A DNA stretch of 64,000 nt from an uncultured Methylococcaceae bacterium (GCA_913056195.1 CAJXMF010000003.1:1-64000), one strand, 5' to 3'. Counted from the stretch's first letter, positions 8,228 to 16,822 are shown. A program made the numbers and translations. Notes: a model not told the origin generated them from the letters alone.

Positions 8228-9334
8228 ATGCGACGTTTGTTTTTGACGTTGTTGCCCCTTCCGGTTTGGGCCAGCCCCGATTTGCCTAATATGGAAATGC
8301 ATATTTTCAGCCAGAATGCGGCCGTTCCGACGCAAAACGAAACCCCGCGCATGGTGATTTATCCCGAAACTAAACACGCTGTTGCCACCGAGCCTGATGA
8401 ACAAACATTGTATTTACGCTACCCGGATGATAAACAGGTCGATGTTTATGCCGAGCCGGTAGCAACCGATGATGACGGCGGTTATGAAGTAGATATCTAT
8501 CTGGACGCAGGTTACCGCCAGGATAATATAGATTGGAATATAGCCGCGCGAAGCGGCACACCCAATGTCTTGTCTGAATTACAATGGAAAAACCTTGATA
8601 TTGTCGAGTTTGCAGTCGGCAGTCACTTGACATTACCATCACGCTGGGTAATCGATGGGCGTTTTGCTTACGGCACCATCGTTGATGGTCAGAATCAGGA
8701 TTCCGATTATAACGGCAATAACCGTACCCAAGAGTTTTCCCGCTCCAACAATCTGGCCGATGACGGAAATACCCTTGATGCATCATTAGCCTTAGGCTAT
8801 CGGCTGCCAGTCATCCCGTCCAGAAAAGCCCCCCCCTATTGGTCGATTACGCCTAAAGCAGGCTTTTCCTATCATGCGCAAAATCTAAAAATGCGCCGCG
8901 GCGTTCAAACCATTCCTGCAACCGGTAATTTTGCTGGTTTAAATTCAGGTTATGATGCCTCATGGTACGGTCCCTGGGGCGGTCTGAGCAGTGAAATCAA
9001 CATTGCTGAGCGGGTTTTTCTGACGGGTTCATTTGAATATCATTATGCTTATTATCAAGGCGTTGGTCACTGGAATTTACGCACCGATTTCCAACACCCT
9101 AACAGTTTTGAGCATAAAGCCGAAGGCACCGGCATCATCGCCTCACTAGGCGGCAGAGTTAAACTCATGCGCGACCTTTCCTTACGTTTTTCAGTCGATT
9201 ATAAAAACTGGAAAGCTAATCAAAAAGGCGTTAATACAACCCATTTCAGTAATGGCACTGATGGCGAAACCAAGCTTAATGAAGTTAACTGGGAATCCTT
9301 AGGGACCAACATCGGCCTGAACTATGCCTTTTAA
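8228..9334 (+). CDS. Outer-membrane beta-barrel protein (omptin/OmpA-like size)
   Basis: This 368-residue protein has a signal peptide, a region of about 80 residues before the barrel, and then alternating aromatic strands typical of a transmembrane beta-barrel (DIYLDAGYRQ, IDGRFAYGTI, GSFEYHYAYY, LRFSVDYKNW). It ends in GLNYAF, a terminal Phe typical of BAM-inserted proteins. A consensus AAGGAGG site lies about eight bases upstream, and the ATG follows the secretin stop with no gap, so it belongs to the operon. The barrel segment resembles the omptin or Protochlamydia-type outer-membrane protein class, but protease residues could not be confirmed. Its role is unknown; a secretin partner or a secreted/assembled substrate are both possible. 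Confidence 0.6.
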   Translation: MRRLFLTLLPLPVWASPDLPNMEMHIFSQNAAVPTQNETPRMVIYPETKHAVATEPDEQTLYLRYPDDKQVDVYAEPVATDDDGGYEVDIYLDAGYRQDNIDWNIAARSGTPNVLSELQWKNLDIVEFAVGSHLTLPSRWVIDGRFAYGTIVDGQNQDSDYNGNNRTQEFSRSNNLADDGNTLDASLALGYRLPVIPSRKAPPYWSITPKAGFSYHAQNLKMRRGVQTIPATGNFAGLNSGYDASWYGPWGGLSSEINIAERVFLTGSFEYHYAYYQGVGHWNLRTDFQHPNSFEHKAEGTGIIASLGGRVKLMRDLSLRFSVDYKNWKANQKGVNTTHFSNGTDGETKLNEVNWESLGTNIGLNYAF

Positions 9335-9337
9335 GTT

Positions 9338-10702
9338 ATGCCCATGGACGATACACTTTACGACGTTTTTATCGCCGGTATTCTACCGGAAAAAAAGCAA
9401 CAGATTGAACAGGTTGAAGCCGCTTTTCTAGCGCATTACGCGGGTCGCTATCATTTATATAAAAAATCCCTGCAACAGTCTGGGGAATATTGTTTTGCGA
9501 AAAGTCTCAGCTTGCAGCAGGCACAGGAATTTCAGAAAAAACTGCTGCACATCGGCATACTCAGCCGTTATCGGCCAGCCATCAATCACGACATCAATTT
9601 TGAACTTGAGCCCTTACCCGAGCAGACCATCACCTGCCCGTTCTGCCAGCACACCCAGAAAAGGCCCGAAAATTTGAAAGGCAAACGCTGCGAAAACTGC
9701 AAGGCCAAGATGAGCTTGTTTGAAAAACGCCGACGTATGCTGGAAAAAGCCAGACAAGCAAGGCCTGAACCTGCACTTAGCGCCCCAACCCCTGCGGCTG
9801 AGCCTGACGCCTTAGCTGTTAACCCGGCCATTGAACAGGCTGTGCAAAAACAACAGCAAAACCAGCGTCAAAATTATTTTTACAGCAGCCTGATTCTGTT
9901 TACCTTGACGGCTATTTTAGCCATTACCGGTTTTGCGTTGTATCAATCCGGCAGCCAGTCAGAAGATGAACCCGGCGCTGAAATAGCACCCTCCGTTCAA
10001 CCGAAAGCCACTGCAGCAAAAACCGATACCAGAGAACAGTCAAGCATCCTCAAACAAGGCTTAAATCCCAATGTGTTAGCCAAAATATCCGCCGAACAAG
10101 TGCTTAAAGCAGCCGAGCACATAAAACCGGATTCTGAAATGCCGGACTTAAATAAAACAACCGAAAACCAACCCAGCGCTCTGCAACTGGAAGCAGCTTT
10201 AGCCCAAATTCAGCCATCAGGCCCGACCATCAACCCTGATCAACTGGCACAACAAATCGGCGCGCTGGACACTCACAGCGAAAATTTTATTTCCCAGACT
10301 GAAGTCCAGCAGAGCATAAACCAGATTGAACAGGCCTCCCCCGAACAGCGGCAACAACTCCGGCACCAGCTTGAACAAAACCTGCCCGTCACGCCTGATA
10401 ACAAACACGCAGGCGATATATTCGCGCCACTGTACGCCATGGAGCAATTTAAAACCGCCAATAAACACCAGCAACAACGTCTGAAAAAACTATACCGGCG
10501 TTATCTGCAAGATAAACAAATTGCCAAACGCTTGAAACAATTACAGGCTCAGCCAACACAGCCCCAGTACAGCCGCGGATTATTGCGCAAGCCCCACGCC
10601 CCCACCCCGCTGGACAAAAACCTGACCCGCTGGCTGCACCCGCAACTCGCCGATATTTTATTGAATCAACGCTTCAATTCCATTGAAAAACCAAACCATT
10701 GA
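9338..10702 (+). CDS. Zinc-ribbon single-pass membrane protein, unknown function
   Basis: The family was not recognised. This 454-residue protein has an N-terminal domain of about 90 residues, a zinc ribbon (C100-x2-C103 and C118-x2-C121), and a basic stretch. A transmembrane helix follows at about 182-202, then a Gln/Pro/Ala-rich and later basic C-terminal region of about 250 residues. Topology suggests a cytoplasmic zinc ribbon and a periplasmic tail. It starts three bases after the beta-barrel gene and is the last plus-strand gene of the operon, so it may regulate or dock onto the secretion-like machine. The palindromes after its stop may end transcription. Confidence 0.55.
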   Translation: MPMDDTLYDVFIAGILPEKKQQIEQVEAAFLAHYAGRYHLYKKSLQQSGEYCFAKSLSLQQAQEFQKKLLHIGILSRYRPAINHDINFELEPLPEQTITCPFCQHTQKRPENLKGKRCENCKAKMSLFEKRRRMLEKARQARPEPALSAPTPAAEPDALAVNPAIEQAVQKQQQNQRQNYFYSSLILFTLTAILAITGFALYQSGSQSEDEPGAEIAPSVQPKATAAKTDTREQSSILKQGLNPNVLAKISAEQVLKAAEHIKPDSEMPDLNKTTENQPSALQLEAALAQIQPSGPTINPDQLAQQIGALDTHSENFISQTEVQQSINQIEQASPEQRQQLRHQLEQNLPVTPDNKHAGDIFAPLYAMEQFKTANKHQQQRLKKLYRRYLQDKQIAKRLKQLQAQPTQPQYSRGLLRKPHAPTPLDKNLTRWLHPQLADILLNQRFNSIEKPNH

Positions 10703-10706
10703 TTCT

Positions 10707-10731
10707 CGTTCCCGAACTCCGTTTGGGAACG
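10707..10731. repeat. GTTCCCAAAC-type palindrome, copy 2
   Basis: CGTTCCCGAAC, TCC, GTTTGGGAACG: eleven-base arms with one G/T mismatch around a three-base loop. It lies four bases after the zinc-ribbon gene, between convergent operons, and could serve as a transcript-end hairpin. Confidence 0.75.
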
Positions 10732-10795
10732 CATGGCTTAGAAGCTCTGCTTCGCGTTGTTTGGTATCGCACAGCCGGAGATGTCAAGGCATGTA

Positions 10796-10816
10796 TTCCC
10801 AAACAGCGTTTGGGAA
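10796..10816. repeat. GTTCCCAAAC-type palindrome, copy 3
   Basis: TTCCCAAAC, AGC, GTTTGGGAA: perfect nine-base arms with a three-base loop, 64 bases after copy 2 in the same convergent gap. The paired arrangement resembles REP/MITE-like dispersed elements. Confidence 0.75.
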
Positions 10817-10834
10817 CAAGATGAACGAAGCCGG

Positions 10835-11623
10835 TTACAGTTGATTGCAAGGAGTATTGCCCTTTGGATAAGGATCAGGTTGTTTCAGATAAAGAACACG
10901 ATCATCGCCGCGGTCGCTGGCACTCCATGGGGGAGGCGTAGCAGCTGATTTTGTATAAACAATTAATGTGTTAATGCTTGCATCACCTGGATTTATCCCT
11001 GAACCCGGCCCCGCGGAAACCAGTCGAGCATAATCCGGTTTTGGGGTACATGTTGCGGCACTGGCCGTAGCTTTTTCGCACGGCACTTGCAAAATGATCG
11101 GACGATTCCAGGCATCCATGATTTGTGGATGATTTGTTGTTGCTATCACTGAATCATGGACTTTTAATGAAAATGTCGCCGCGTCAGTTGGATCAAAAGC
11201 TTTTGGTGGTGTCAGGCTATTGTCCTTATCAAAGGAAGCGTCTAAGTTTGATGGCGACATTCGCCCACCCTGCAAATAAGGCCCCCGCCAACCCACAGCG
11301 GTTTTTGGATTGTAAGTGGCCATACTTCCCCAGGATGTATCTGTTGGCTTTGACAACAAATAATGCAGATTAAAATCAGCCGTGAGACTTTTGGTCTTCT
11401 TCGGATAATACCCCAACATATCCCCATAAAACCCCGGCCCGCTCGGCCCGCCCATAATCGCCCGTTTGATTGCCTGCATGCTCGCATCGGTGGCCTGACA
11501 CATAGCCATTTGGCCGGTACCGGCAACATAGGGAATTGTCACACCCGCCAAGGCCACCAAAATCAGCAAGACAATAGTCAACTCAAGCAGGGTTATGCCT
11601 TTTTCAAAAAACTTACTCATCAT
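10835..11623 (-). CDS. Type II secretion GspG-like pseudopilin
   Basis: This protein of about 262 residues has a short basic leader and the prepilin signal KG-ITLLELTIVLLILVALAGV. Cleavage is expected after the glycine, with Glu at mature position 5. The globular part includes GWRGPYL, a motif shared with the larger pseudopilin two genes upstream, so the two may be paralogues. The start MMSKFFEKG (11623) is chosen because AAAGAG lies about ten bases upstream; the ORF track start at 11662 and the ATG at 11632 fit the ribosome site poorly. It is transcribed towards the secretin operon and is the last gene of a three-gene minus-strand group. Confidence 0.8.
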   Translation of the reverse strand: MMSKFFEKGITLLELTIVLLILVALAGVTIPYVAGTGQMAMCQATDASMQAIKRAIMGGPSGPGFYGDMLGYYPKKTKSLTADFNLHYLLSKPTDTSWGSMATYNPKTAVGWRGPYLQGGRMSPSNLDASFDKDNSLTPPKAFDPTDAATFSLKVHDSVIATTNHPQIMDAWNRPIILQVPCEKATASAATCTPKPDYARLVSAGPGSGINPGDASINTLIVYTKSAATPPPWSASDRGDDRVLYLKQPDPYPKGNTPCNQL

Positions 11624-11717
11624 TTTTTTCATTCTCTTTAACGGTTTCAGGTTCCCGCGCAAAAGCGGTAAAACCCGGTGTCATTTTACCGCCTCACATG
11701 CCCGACCCATCATACAA

Positions 11718-12290
11718 TTATTTAGCGGCCTTCAAGGTTGTCACAAAGGATTCCAGGATTTGATCCAGCGGCAATTCAACATCCACCACGTGCCAGGATA
11801 AAAGACCTGTGCGCTGTAATAACAGACGGCTGCGCCAGTTGCGTGTGGGATTGATGTATTCAATCGCCGCCCGATCAGGCCCCAGCCATTTTACATGGCC
11901 ATCAGCCTGCCAGCAGTCGCCGATTTGGTCTTTTTTAGCGACATCATTGAGGATTTCAGCACATAAAAGGCGCGGCATACCCTGGCTTGAAACCAGGGTC
12001 TTCACATGCTTTTCCAGGGTTTTGCTGGCAAAGCTATAATCCTGCATGGCTTCGCGCGTTTTGCCGCGTTTCATATCGGCCGCCATCTTCAGCCGCAGCA
12101 TGCCATCAAGCAATGTCCGTGTGTATTCTTTAAAGTATTCCGGGTCAATTTCATTATTCCAGGCCGCTTCATCCTGTTTGTGGATAATCGTCTGAATCTG
12201 CTGCGCCTTCAGATAAGGCAAGGCGATAAAGCCCGCAATCATCAATATAAACACCAGCAGAAGAAGTTGATAACGTTTGTTTAATATCAT
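11718..12290 (-). CDS. Membrane-anchored protein in pseudopilin operon, unknown function
   Basis: This 190-residue protein has an N-terminal transmembrane anchor (YQLLLLVFILMIAGFIALPYL) and a periplasmic remainder with a mixed helical N-terminal half and a beta-rich end. The first half vaguely recalls DUF2939 proteins, with low confidence. The start at 12290 is chosen because AAGGAC lies five bases upstream; the longer ORF-track start has no such site. It sits between two pseudopilin genes and is probably an accessory factor of the same apparatus. It has no prepilin motif. Confidence 0.6.
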   Translation of the reverse strand: MILNKRYQLLLLVFILMIAGFIALPYLKAQQIQTIIHKQDEAAWNNEIDPEYFKEYTRTLLDGMLRLKMAADMKRGKTREAMQDYSFASKTLEKHVKTLVSSQGMPRLLCAEILNDVAKKDQIGDCWQADGHVKWLGPDRAAIEYINPTRNWRSRLLLQRTGLLSWHVVDVELPLDQILESFVTTLKAAK

Positions 12291-12358
12291 GGTTGTCCTT
12301 GTTGTTGATTGTTTTATCAATGCCGTAAAAAACTGGGCGATGCGATATTTATGCGTTT

Positions 12359-13771
12359 TTACCAGTTTATAATGGGCAGATTACTATGTGGCACAAACAG
12401 TACCGGTATGGGTTGGGTTCTGTCAGATGGATACAAGATACTGGTACAGTTGGTGCCATCATGTTTATAAATTCCAATGGCGTTGATGCCTGCTGGGATA
12501 TTTGTCGGGTTTGGAAATGTAAAGGTAAACGTATGGGAACTGCCATTTTCTAAACTGGTTAATTGATTGGAACTTGTAACCGAAGTTATGCTGTTACCAT
12601 TGCCATAAAAAACTTTCAAACAAATAGACTGAGTATTATATGAATTTGATTGTGGTGGAAAATCGAGCGTACGAAGCGAATTTCCGTACCAAATTTGGTT
12701 GCTGTTTAAGCAAGTCGGCTGATCTGTTATCGTTCCATTATCAGTACATCCACGCCATTTGGGGGTGGGAGAACCAGTTAACGCCAAACAACTGGTTTTA
12801 TCGGTAGCTCTCTGTCTGTTGCAGCCATACCCTTCCCCGTACCAAATAGCCGAAGCACTCTCACAGGTATTTTTGTCTGTACTTGTGCCATCAGAACAAA
12901 CCTTCCAGGTTCCAGATGCAGCAACACAGCTATCCTTGTTAATATAGCCTGCTTTACTGCATCCTCCATACCAAGTGTCAGGCGACACGCAAGCGACTTC
13001 TGTTGTTTTTGTTGGGTCTGTACATAATGATGTAGGCGGTGTCTGTATCTGAGTGGCCGTATAAGGCTTAATAAACCTGATACTAACCCCACCACTAATA
13101 TCAACCAACCAATCATTACTAGGAATAATCGGCTGGGTCGCAGGATAATCGGCATCATAGTCTGGTGGCGTACCGCCTGATGTTTGGTCTTTACCATAAC
13201 TAAACAATGTTAAATCACCAGTCCCTGGCTTATTTTTCTGAAAAACCCAACCATAATTAAAGTCATTTGCAGCCGTTGTCCAAGTATTGCTCCCCGTACA
13301 CGAAGCTTGAACGGTTATCGTTGGGTCACTGCAATAACCTTGTGCTTCCCTGCCCCACCCATCGGTATAGGCATCTTTATTGGCTGGATTGTCAGAAACT
13401 GACAGATATGGCCCTCTCCAGCCTGTAAACAACCATGCTTCACCATTGATACATGTAGCTTGCGTTGTATGAGCCGAGTTTGAACACTTTCCTTGATATG
13501 CTGGTTGTGTACCCTGTGTTAACAATTCTTGTATATTATTCGGCAACTGCCCCATATCCGCGACAAAGCCGGATATATCCGGCTGGCCGTTAATGGTTCT
13601 TTTTGGATTGCCGATGATGGCTTGTTTAATGCTGTTTAATCGGTCTTTGGTTTGTTCATAGCGGGTGGAGTAGCCGATATCGACCGTTGAGCGGAGGGCG
13701 ATGGTGCTCAGTACGGTGATAATCAGCAGAACAGTGACCAGTTCGACCAGAGAGAAGCCTTGTTGTTTCAC
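12359..13771 (-). CDS. Large pseudopilin with seven Cys-pair repeats
   Basis: This 470-residue protein starts MKQQG-FSLVELVTVLLIITVLSTIAL, a class III prepilin signal with cleavage after Gly5 and Glu at mature position 5. A pilin-like domain containing GWRGPYL follows. Seven units of the form C-x(6-8)-x-x-x-C-x(4-12)-W occur at about residues 96, 147, 250, 271, 292, 317 and 342, the last five back to back. Each could close one disulfide, forming a rod or a ligand-binding surface. At 470 residues it is much longer than typical pseudopilins and could be a tip protein like GspK or a minor adhesin pilin. It is the first gene of the minus-strand group. Confidence 0.75.
   Translation of the reverse strand: MKQQGFSLVELVTVLLIITVLSTIALRSTVDIGYSTRYEQTKDRLNSIKQAIIGNPKRTINGQPDISGFVADMGQLPNNIQELLTQGTQPAYQGKCSNSAHTTQATCINGEAWLFTGWRGPYLSVSDNPANKDAYTDGWGREAQGYCSDPTITVQASCTGSNTWTTAANDFNYGWVFQKNKPGTGDLTLFSYGKDQTSGGTPPDYDADYPATQPIIPSNDWLVDISGGVSIRFIKPYTATQIQTPPTSLCTDPTKTTEVACVSPDTWYGGCSKAGYINKDSCVAASGTWKVCSDGTSTDKNTCESASAIWYGEGYGCNRQRATDKTSCLALTGSPTPKWRGCTDNGTITDQPTCLNSNQIWYGNSLRTLDFPPQSNSYNTQSICLKVFYGNGNSITSVTSSNQLTSLENGSSHTFTFTFPNPTNIPAGINAIGIYKHDGTNCTSILYPSDRTQPIPVLFVPHSNLPIINW
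12689..13024 (-). repeat. Array coding for five consecutive Cys-pair repeats
   Basis: This stretch codes for about residues 250-361 of the large pseudopilin, where five C...C...W units follow each other. The protein-level repeats have diverged at the DNA level, which suggests an old duplication. Two further units lie nearer the N terminus. Confidence 0.7.
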
Positions 13772-14024
13772 GGAGATAACCTTTTAATTAAACTATGTTA
13801 TTTAACGCATTTTATGTGTGTCATATCCCACAATCTGGCGCGACCAAACACGGTTTCGGCATCATGCGGTACGGGATTAAATGCTGATGTCACGCGGGTT
13901 TGCGCGGTAGCGGCTGCCATTTTGCGTTTGTATGCTTGTTATCAGGCAGCATTTTTTATGCCATCTTTAGCCCGAATATTGCACCCGTTGGCGTTGGGCA
14001 TAGGTAGGCCACTGATTTTTTTCA

Positions 14025-14053
14025 GTAGGGTAGATAAGCGCAGCGCATCCACC
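14025..14053. repeat. GTAGGGTAGATAAGCGCAGCGCATCCACC element
   Basis: From memory, this 29-base motif closely matches a dispersed intergenic repeat (GTAGGGTGGATAAGCGCAGCGCATCCACC) seen in many proteobacterial genomes. It appears once in this window, so its repeat status rests on recollection. Confidence 0.5.
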
Positions 14054-14072
14054 AAACAGGGTTTGAATCCGC

Positions 14073-14099
14073 GTACGATTACGCTAACGCTAGTCGTAC
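14073..14099. repeat. GTACGATTA...TAGTCGTAC near-palindrome
   Basis: The 27 bases match their own reverse complement except at two positions per arm and the central base. It stands 19 bases from the neighbouring 29-base repeat, so the pair may be parts of one mobile or structured intergenic element. Confidence 0.6.
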
Positions 14100-14205
14100 C
14101 TACAAATCTATCCTCCAGTGGATAACAATATGACCCCGCTTTTATTATTCGGTATGTGTGACACTTTAAACAGGCACCGTGTATGACACAGGATGCTAGC
14201 GGACA

Positions 14206-15069
14206 TCATTCAATATTCTGAATCTGCTCGCGCATTTGCTCAATCAAGACTTTAAGCTCAATGGCTATGGCGGTCATTTCCTGATCGGCTGATTTTGAGC
14301 CTAAGGTGTTGGCTTCGCGGTTCATTTCCTGCATCAGAAAATCCAACCGCCGACCAATCGGCTCGTTTTGTTTCAGCACTCTCAGAACTTCATCAATATG
14401 TGTTTTCAGACGGTCGAGCTCTTCGTCCACATCGAGCTTTTGCGCCTGCATCACCAGTTCCTGTTCCAGCCGATCAAAATCCGGTTCCTGCACCATTTCC
14501 TGTATCCGTTCGGTCAATTTCTGACGCAGATTTGTCAGCACCGCCGGCATTCTTTTTTCAGCCTGTTGAACCCGCCGCGAAATCTTCTCGCAGCGCTGTT
14601 CGATCATGAGTCCGAGTTGCCGGCCTTCCTGCTCCCGGGTTGCGATCATGCGTTGAATAACATCGTCGAGCAGCGCTAAAATCACGTTTTTCAATTGTAC
14701 CCGGTCTATGTCGTTTTGTTGTTGAATGCCGGGAAAGGCCAATACCTCCAGAGCGCTGAACGGAGCCGCATGGGACATAGCTTGCTCAATCTCGGCCGTA
14801 GCGGCGAGCAGGGCATTGACCGCTGCGGGGTTGATCTGAAAATCTTGTGCCTGATTGAGTGTTTTATAGTTGATGGCACATTCAATTTTACCCCGTTTTA
14901 AGGCATTACCCAGCCGTTTTCGAATATCGCCTTCCAGAAAACGTAGGTTTTCAGGGAGTTTAAGGTTAATATCGCAATAACGATGATTCACCGAGCGCAA
15001 TTCACAATTTATGAGCCATTCAAGGGTTTGCGTCTCACCATTTGCAAACGCCGTCATACTTCTAATCAC
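14206..15069 (-). CDS. yicC: YicC/YloC family endoribonuclease
   Basis: This 287-residue protein has the hallmark MIRSMTAFA start, the CELRSVNHRYCDINLKLPE block and the C-terminal GRRLDFLMQEMNREANTLGSKS signature of the YicC family. E. coli YicC acts as an endoribonuclease and affects stationary-phase fitness. The start codon is GTG, chosen because the conserved MIRSMTA motif begins there and AGGTG lies four bases upstream. It is divergent from the kinase gene. In many relatives gmk adjoins yicC, but it is absent here. Confidence 0.93.
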   Translation of the reverse strand: MIRSMTAFANGETQTLEWLINCELRSVNHRYCDINLKLPENLRFLEGDIRKRLGNALKRGKIECAINYKTLNQAQDFQINPAAVNALLAATAEIEQAMSHAAPFSALEVLAFPGIQQQNDIDRVQLKNVILALLDDVIQRMIATREQEGRQLGLMIEQRCEKISRRVQQAEKRMPAVLTNLRQKLTERIQEMVQEPDFDRLEQELVMQAQKLDVDEELDRLKTHIDEVLRVLKQNEPIGRRLDFLMQEMNREANTLGSKSADQEMTAIAIELKVLIEQMREQIQNIE

Positions 15070-15112
15070 ATTTCACCTATACTTATAACGGTTTTTAATT
15101 TTAACGATCCTT

Positions 15113-16018
15113 ATGTCCGAACATTACGATCCGGAAACCTATTCTGAGGAATGGAACTACTTACAGACCGGAACCATTATAGATCAGTACATGATTGAGC
15201 GGGAGCTGGCGCATGGTGGCTTCAGTTCGGTTTATCTGGCACGCCAACTCAAAGATCAGGTGCAGGTTGCGATAAAGGAATATCTGCCGCGCAAACTGGC
15301 ACACCGCACCTGGAATAATGTAGTGACGCCGCATAACGAAGAAAATCGCAAGTTATTTATGCATGGCCGCGCCCTGTTTTTTGAGGAAGCCAAAGTCCTG
15401 GCCGATTTAAAGCATCCGAATATTGTCGATGTGATCAATTTTTTTCAGGCCAATGACACCGTTTATATGGTGATGACTTATGACTATGGGCTGACGCTGG
15501 ATAAGATTCTGAAGAAAAAGCAGGTCAAAATAGATGAACAATTTATGCGCACGGTATTTACGCACTTACTGGCTGGCGTTGCGATAATTCATCAAAAAAA
15601 TCTGCTGCATTTAGACATCAAACCGGCCAATATTCTAATTCGTACCGGCTTTGACCCCTTGTTGCTGGATTTTGGCGCGATTGAACAATACCCTATCCCG
15701 AAAAAATTCAAGCGCACCAAAGTACTGACGAAGGGGTTTTCGCCCATTGAGCAATATTCCAATACCATTCAACTCGGGCCTTGGTCTGATATTTATGCCA
15801 TCGGCGCCACCATGCGGGCTTGTGTAGAAGCCAAACAACCTATTCCAGCACCGGAACGTAATCAACAGGATAAATTGACACCGGCAGTAAAGGCATTGAA
15901 AAACAAACTGCCCCGCTATTTACTGGAAGCGATGGATTGGGCGATGGCAGTACACCCGGCCGAACGCCCTCACTCGGTACAACAGCTCATGGAGGTGCTG
16001 AATCCACCGAGTCATTAA
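15113..16018 (+). CDS. Hanks-type serine/threonine protein kinase
   Basis: This 301-residue protein is a complete bacterial kinase domain with no transmembrane or sensor extension. It has the glycine loop AHGGFSSVYLA, the catalytic lysine in VAIKEYLP, the catalytic loop HLDIKPANIL and the metal-binding DFG in LLDFGAIEQ. The loop reads HLD rather than HRD, so it is a non-RD kinase, probably not controlled by activation-loop phosphorylation. It lies alone between yicC (divergent) and rph. No PP2C phosphatase is adjacent. The substrate is unknown. Confidence 0.9.
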   Translation: MSEHYDPETYSEEWNYLQTGTIIDQYMIERELAHGGFSSVYLARQLKDQVQVAIKEYLPRKLAHRTWNNVVTPHNEENRKLFMHGRALFFEEAKVLADLKHPNIVDVINFFQANDTVYMVMTYDYGLTLDKILKKKQVKIDEQFMRTVFTHLLAGVAIIHQKNLLHLDIKPANILIRTGFDPLLLDFGAIEQYPIPKKFKRTKVLTKGFSPIEQYSNTIQLGPWSDIYAIGATMRACVEAKQPIPAPERNQQDKLTPAVKALKNKLPRYLLEAMDWAMAVHPAERPHSVQQLMEVLNPPSH

Positions 16019-16095
16019 CACCCTGTTTTATACATGAATTTCAACACTGAAATCGGGTATACTGTGCCGCTTTCAAAATACAGGGATTAACCACC

Positions 16096-16818
16096 ATGAG
16101 ACCAAGCGGACGTTTACCGGATCAATTGCGCGATATTAAATTTACTTGTCACTACACCAAACATGCCGAAGGTTCTGTGCTGGTCGAATTTGGCGATACC
16201 CGGGTTTTATGTACCGCCAGTATCGACACTATGGTTCCCCGCTTTCTGAAGGGCAAAGGCCAAGGCTGGCTGACGGCCGAATACGGCATGCTGCCACGCT
16301 CTACCCATTCCCGCATGAGCCGTGAAGCCAGCCGCGGCAAACAGGGTGGCCGTACACTGGAAATCCAACGCCTGATAGGCCGCTCAGTGCGCGCCGCGAT
16401 TGACTTGAACGCCTTGGGTGAAAACACCATCACCCTGGATTGCGATGTCTTGCAGGCCGATGGCGGCACCCGTACCGCCTCAATCACAGGCGGTTTTGTA
16501 GCCTTGTCCTTAGCCATTCAAAACTTGCTGGATCGTAAAAAAATCAAGAAGAATCCATTGCATGGCCAGTTAGCCTCGGTATCTGTCGGCATTTATAATG
16601 GCACGCCGGTGCTGGACCTGGATTATGCCGAAGACAGTGAAGCGGAAACGGATATGAATGTCGTCATGAATGATGCCGGTGCCTTTATTGAAATCCAGGG
16701 CACAGCCGAAGGCCATGCGTTCCGTCGCGACGAACTGAACAGCATGCTGGACCTGGCCGATCATGGCATTCAGATTTTATTGGAAAAACAACGCGACGCG
16801 ATCAAGGCGGCGCAATAA
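16096..16818 (+). CDS. rph: Ribonuclease PH
   Basis: This 240-residue enzyme starts [16 protein letters not shown] and has the conserved [41 protein letters not shown]-like and [17 protein letters not shown] motifs. It removes nucleotides from tRNA 3' ends by phosphorolysis. Full length for the family. It is followed four bases later by rdgB, a common pairing. A TATACT box 37 bases upstream of the start is a possible -10 element but has a poor -35. Confidence 0.97.
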   Translation: MRPSGRLPDQLRDIKFTCHYTKHAEGSVLVEFGDTRVLCTASIDTMVPRFLKGKGQGWLTAEYGMLPRSTHSRMSREASRGKQGGRTLEIQRLIGRSVRAAIDLNALGENTITLDCDVLQADGGTRTASITGGFVALSLAIQNLLDRKKIKKNPLHGQLASVSVGIYNGTPVLDLDYAEDSEAETDMNVVMNDAGAFIEIQGTAEGHAFRRDELNSMLDLADHGIQILLEKQRDAIKAAQ

Positions 16819-16822
16819 GCTT

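Larger units (their letters stand above)
13772..14205. other. 434-base gene-free interval
   Basis: No convincing gene is seen. The 121-codon ORF at 13760-14125 starts inside the pseudopilin gene, crosses repeat sequence and has no recognisable protein features. The interval holds two repeat elements, annotated separately, and should carry the promoter of the minus-strand pseudopilin operon, which was not pinned down. Confidence 0.6.

Noticed and set aside
10703-10834. Insertion sequence remnant between convergent operons
   Set aside because: Only palindromic repeats are present. No transposase coding or terminal inverted repeat with target duplication was seen.
13760-14125. 121-codon plus-strand ORF in the gap upstream of the pseudopilin operon
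   Set aside because: It starts inside another gene, crosses intergenic repeats, has no ribosome site and resembles no protein.
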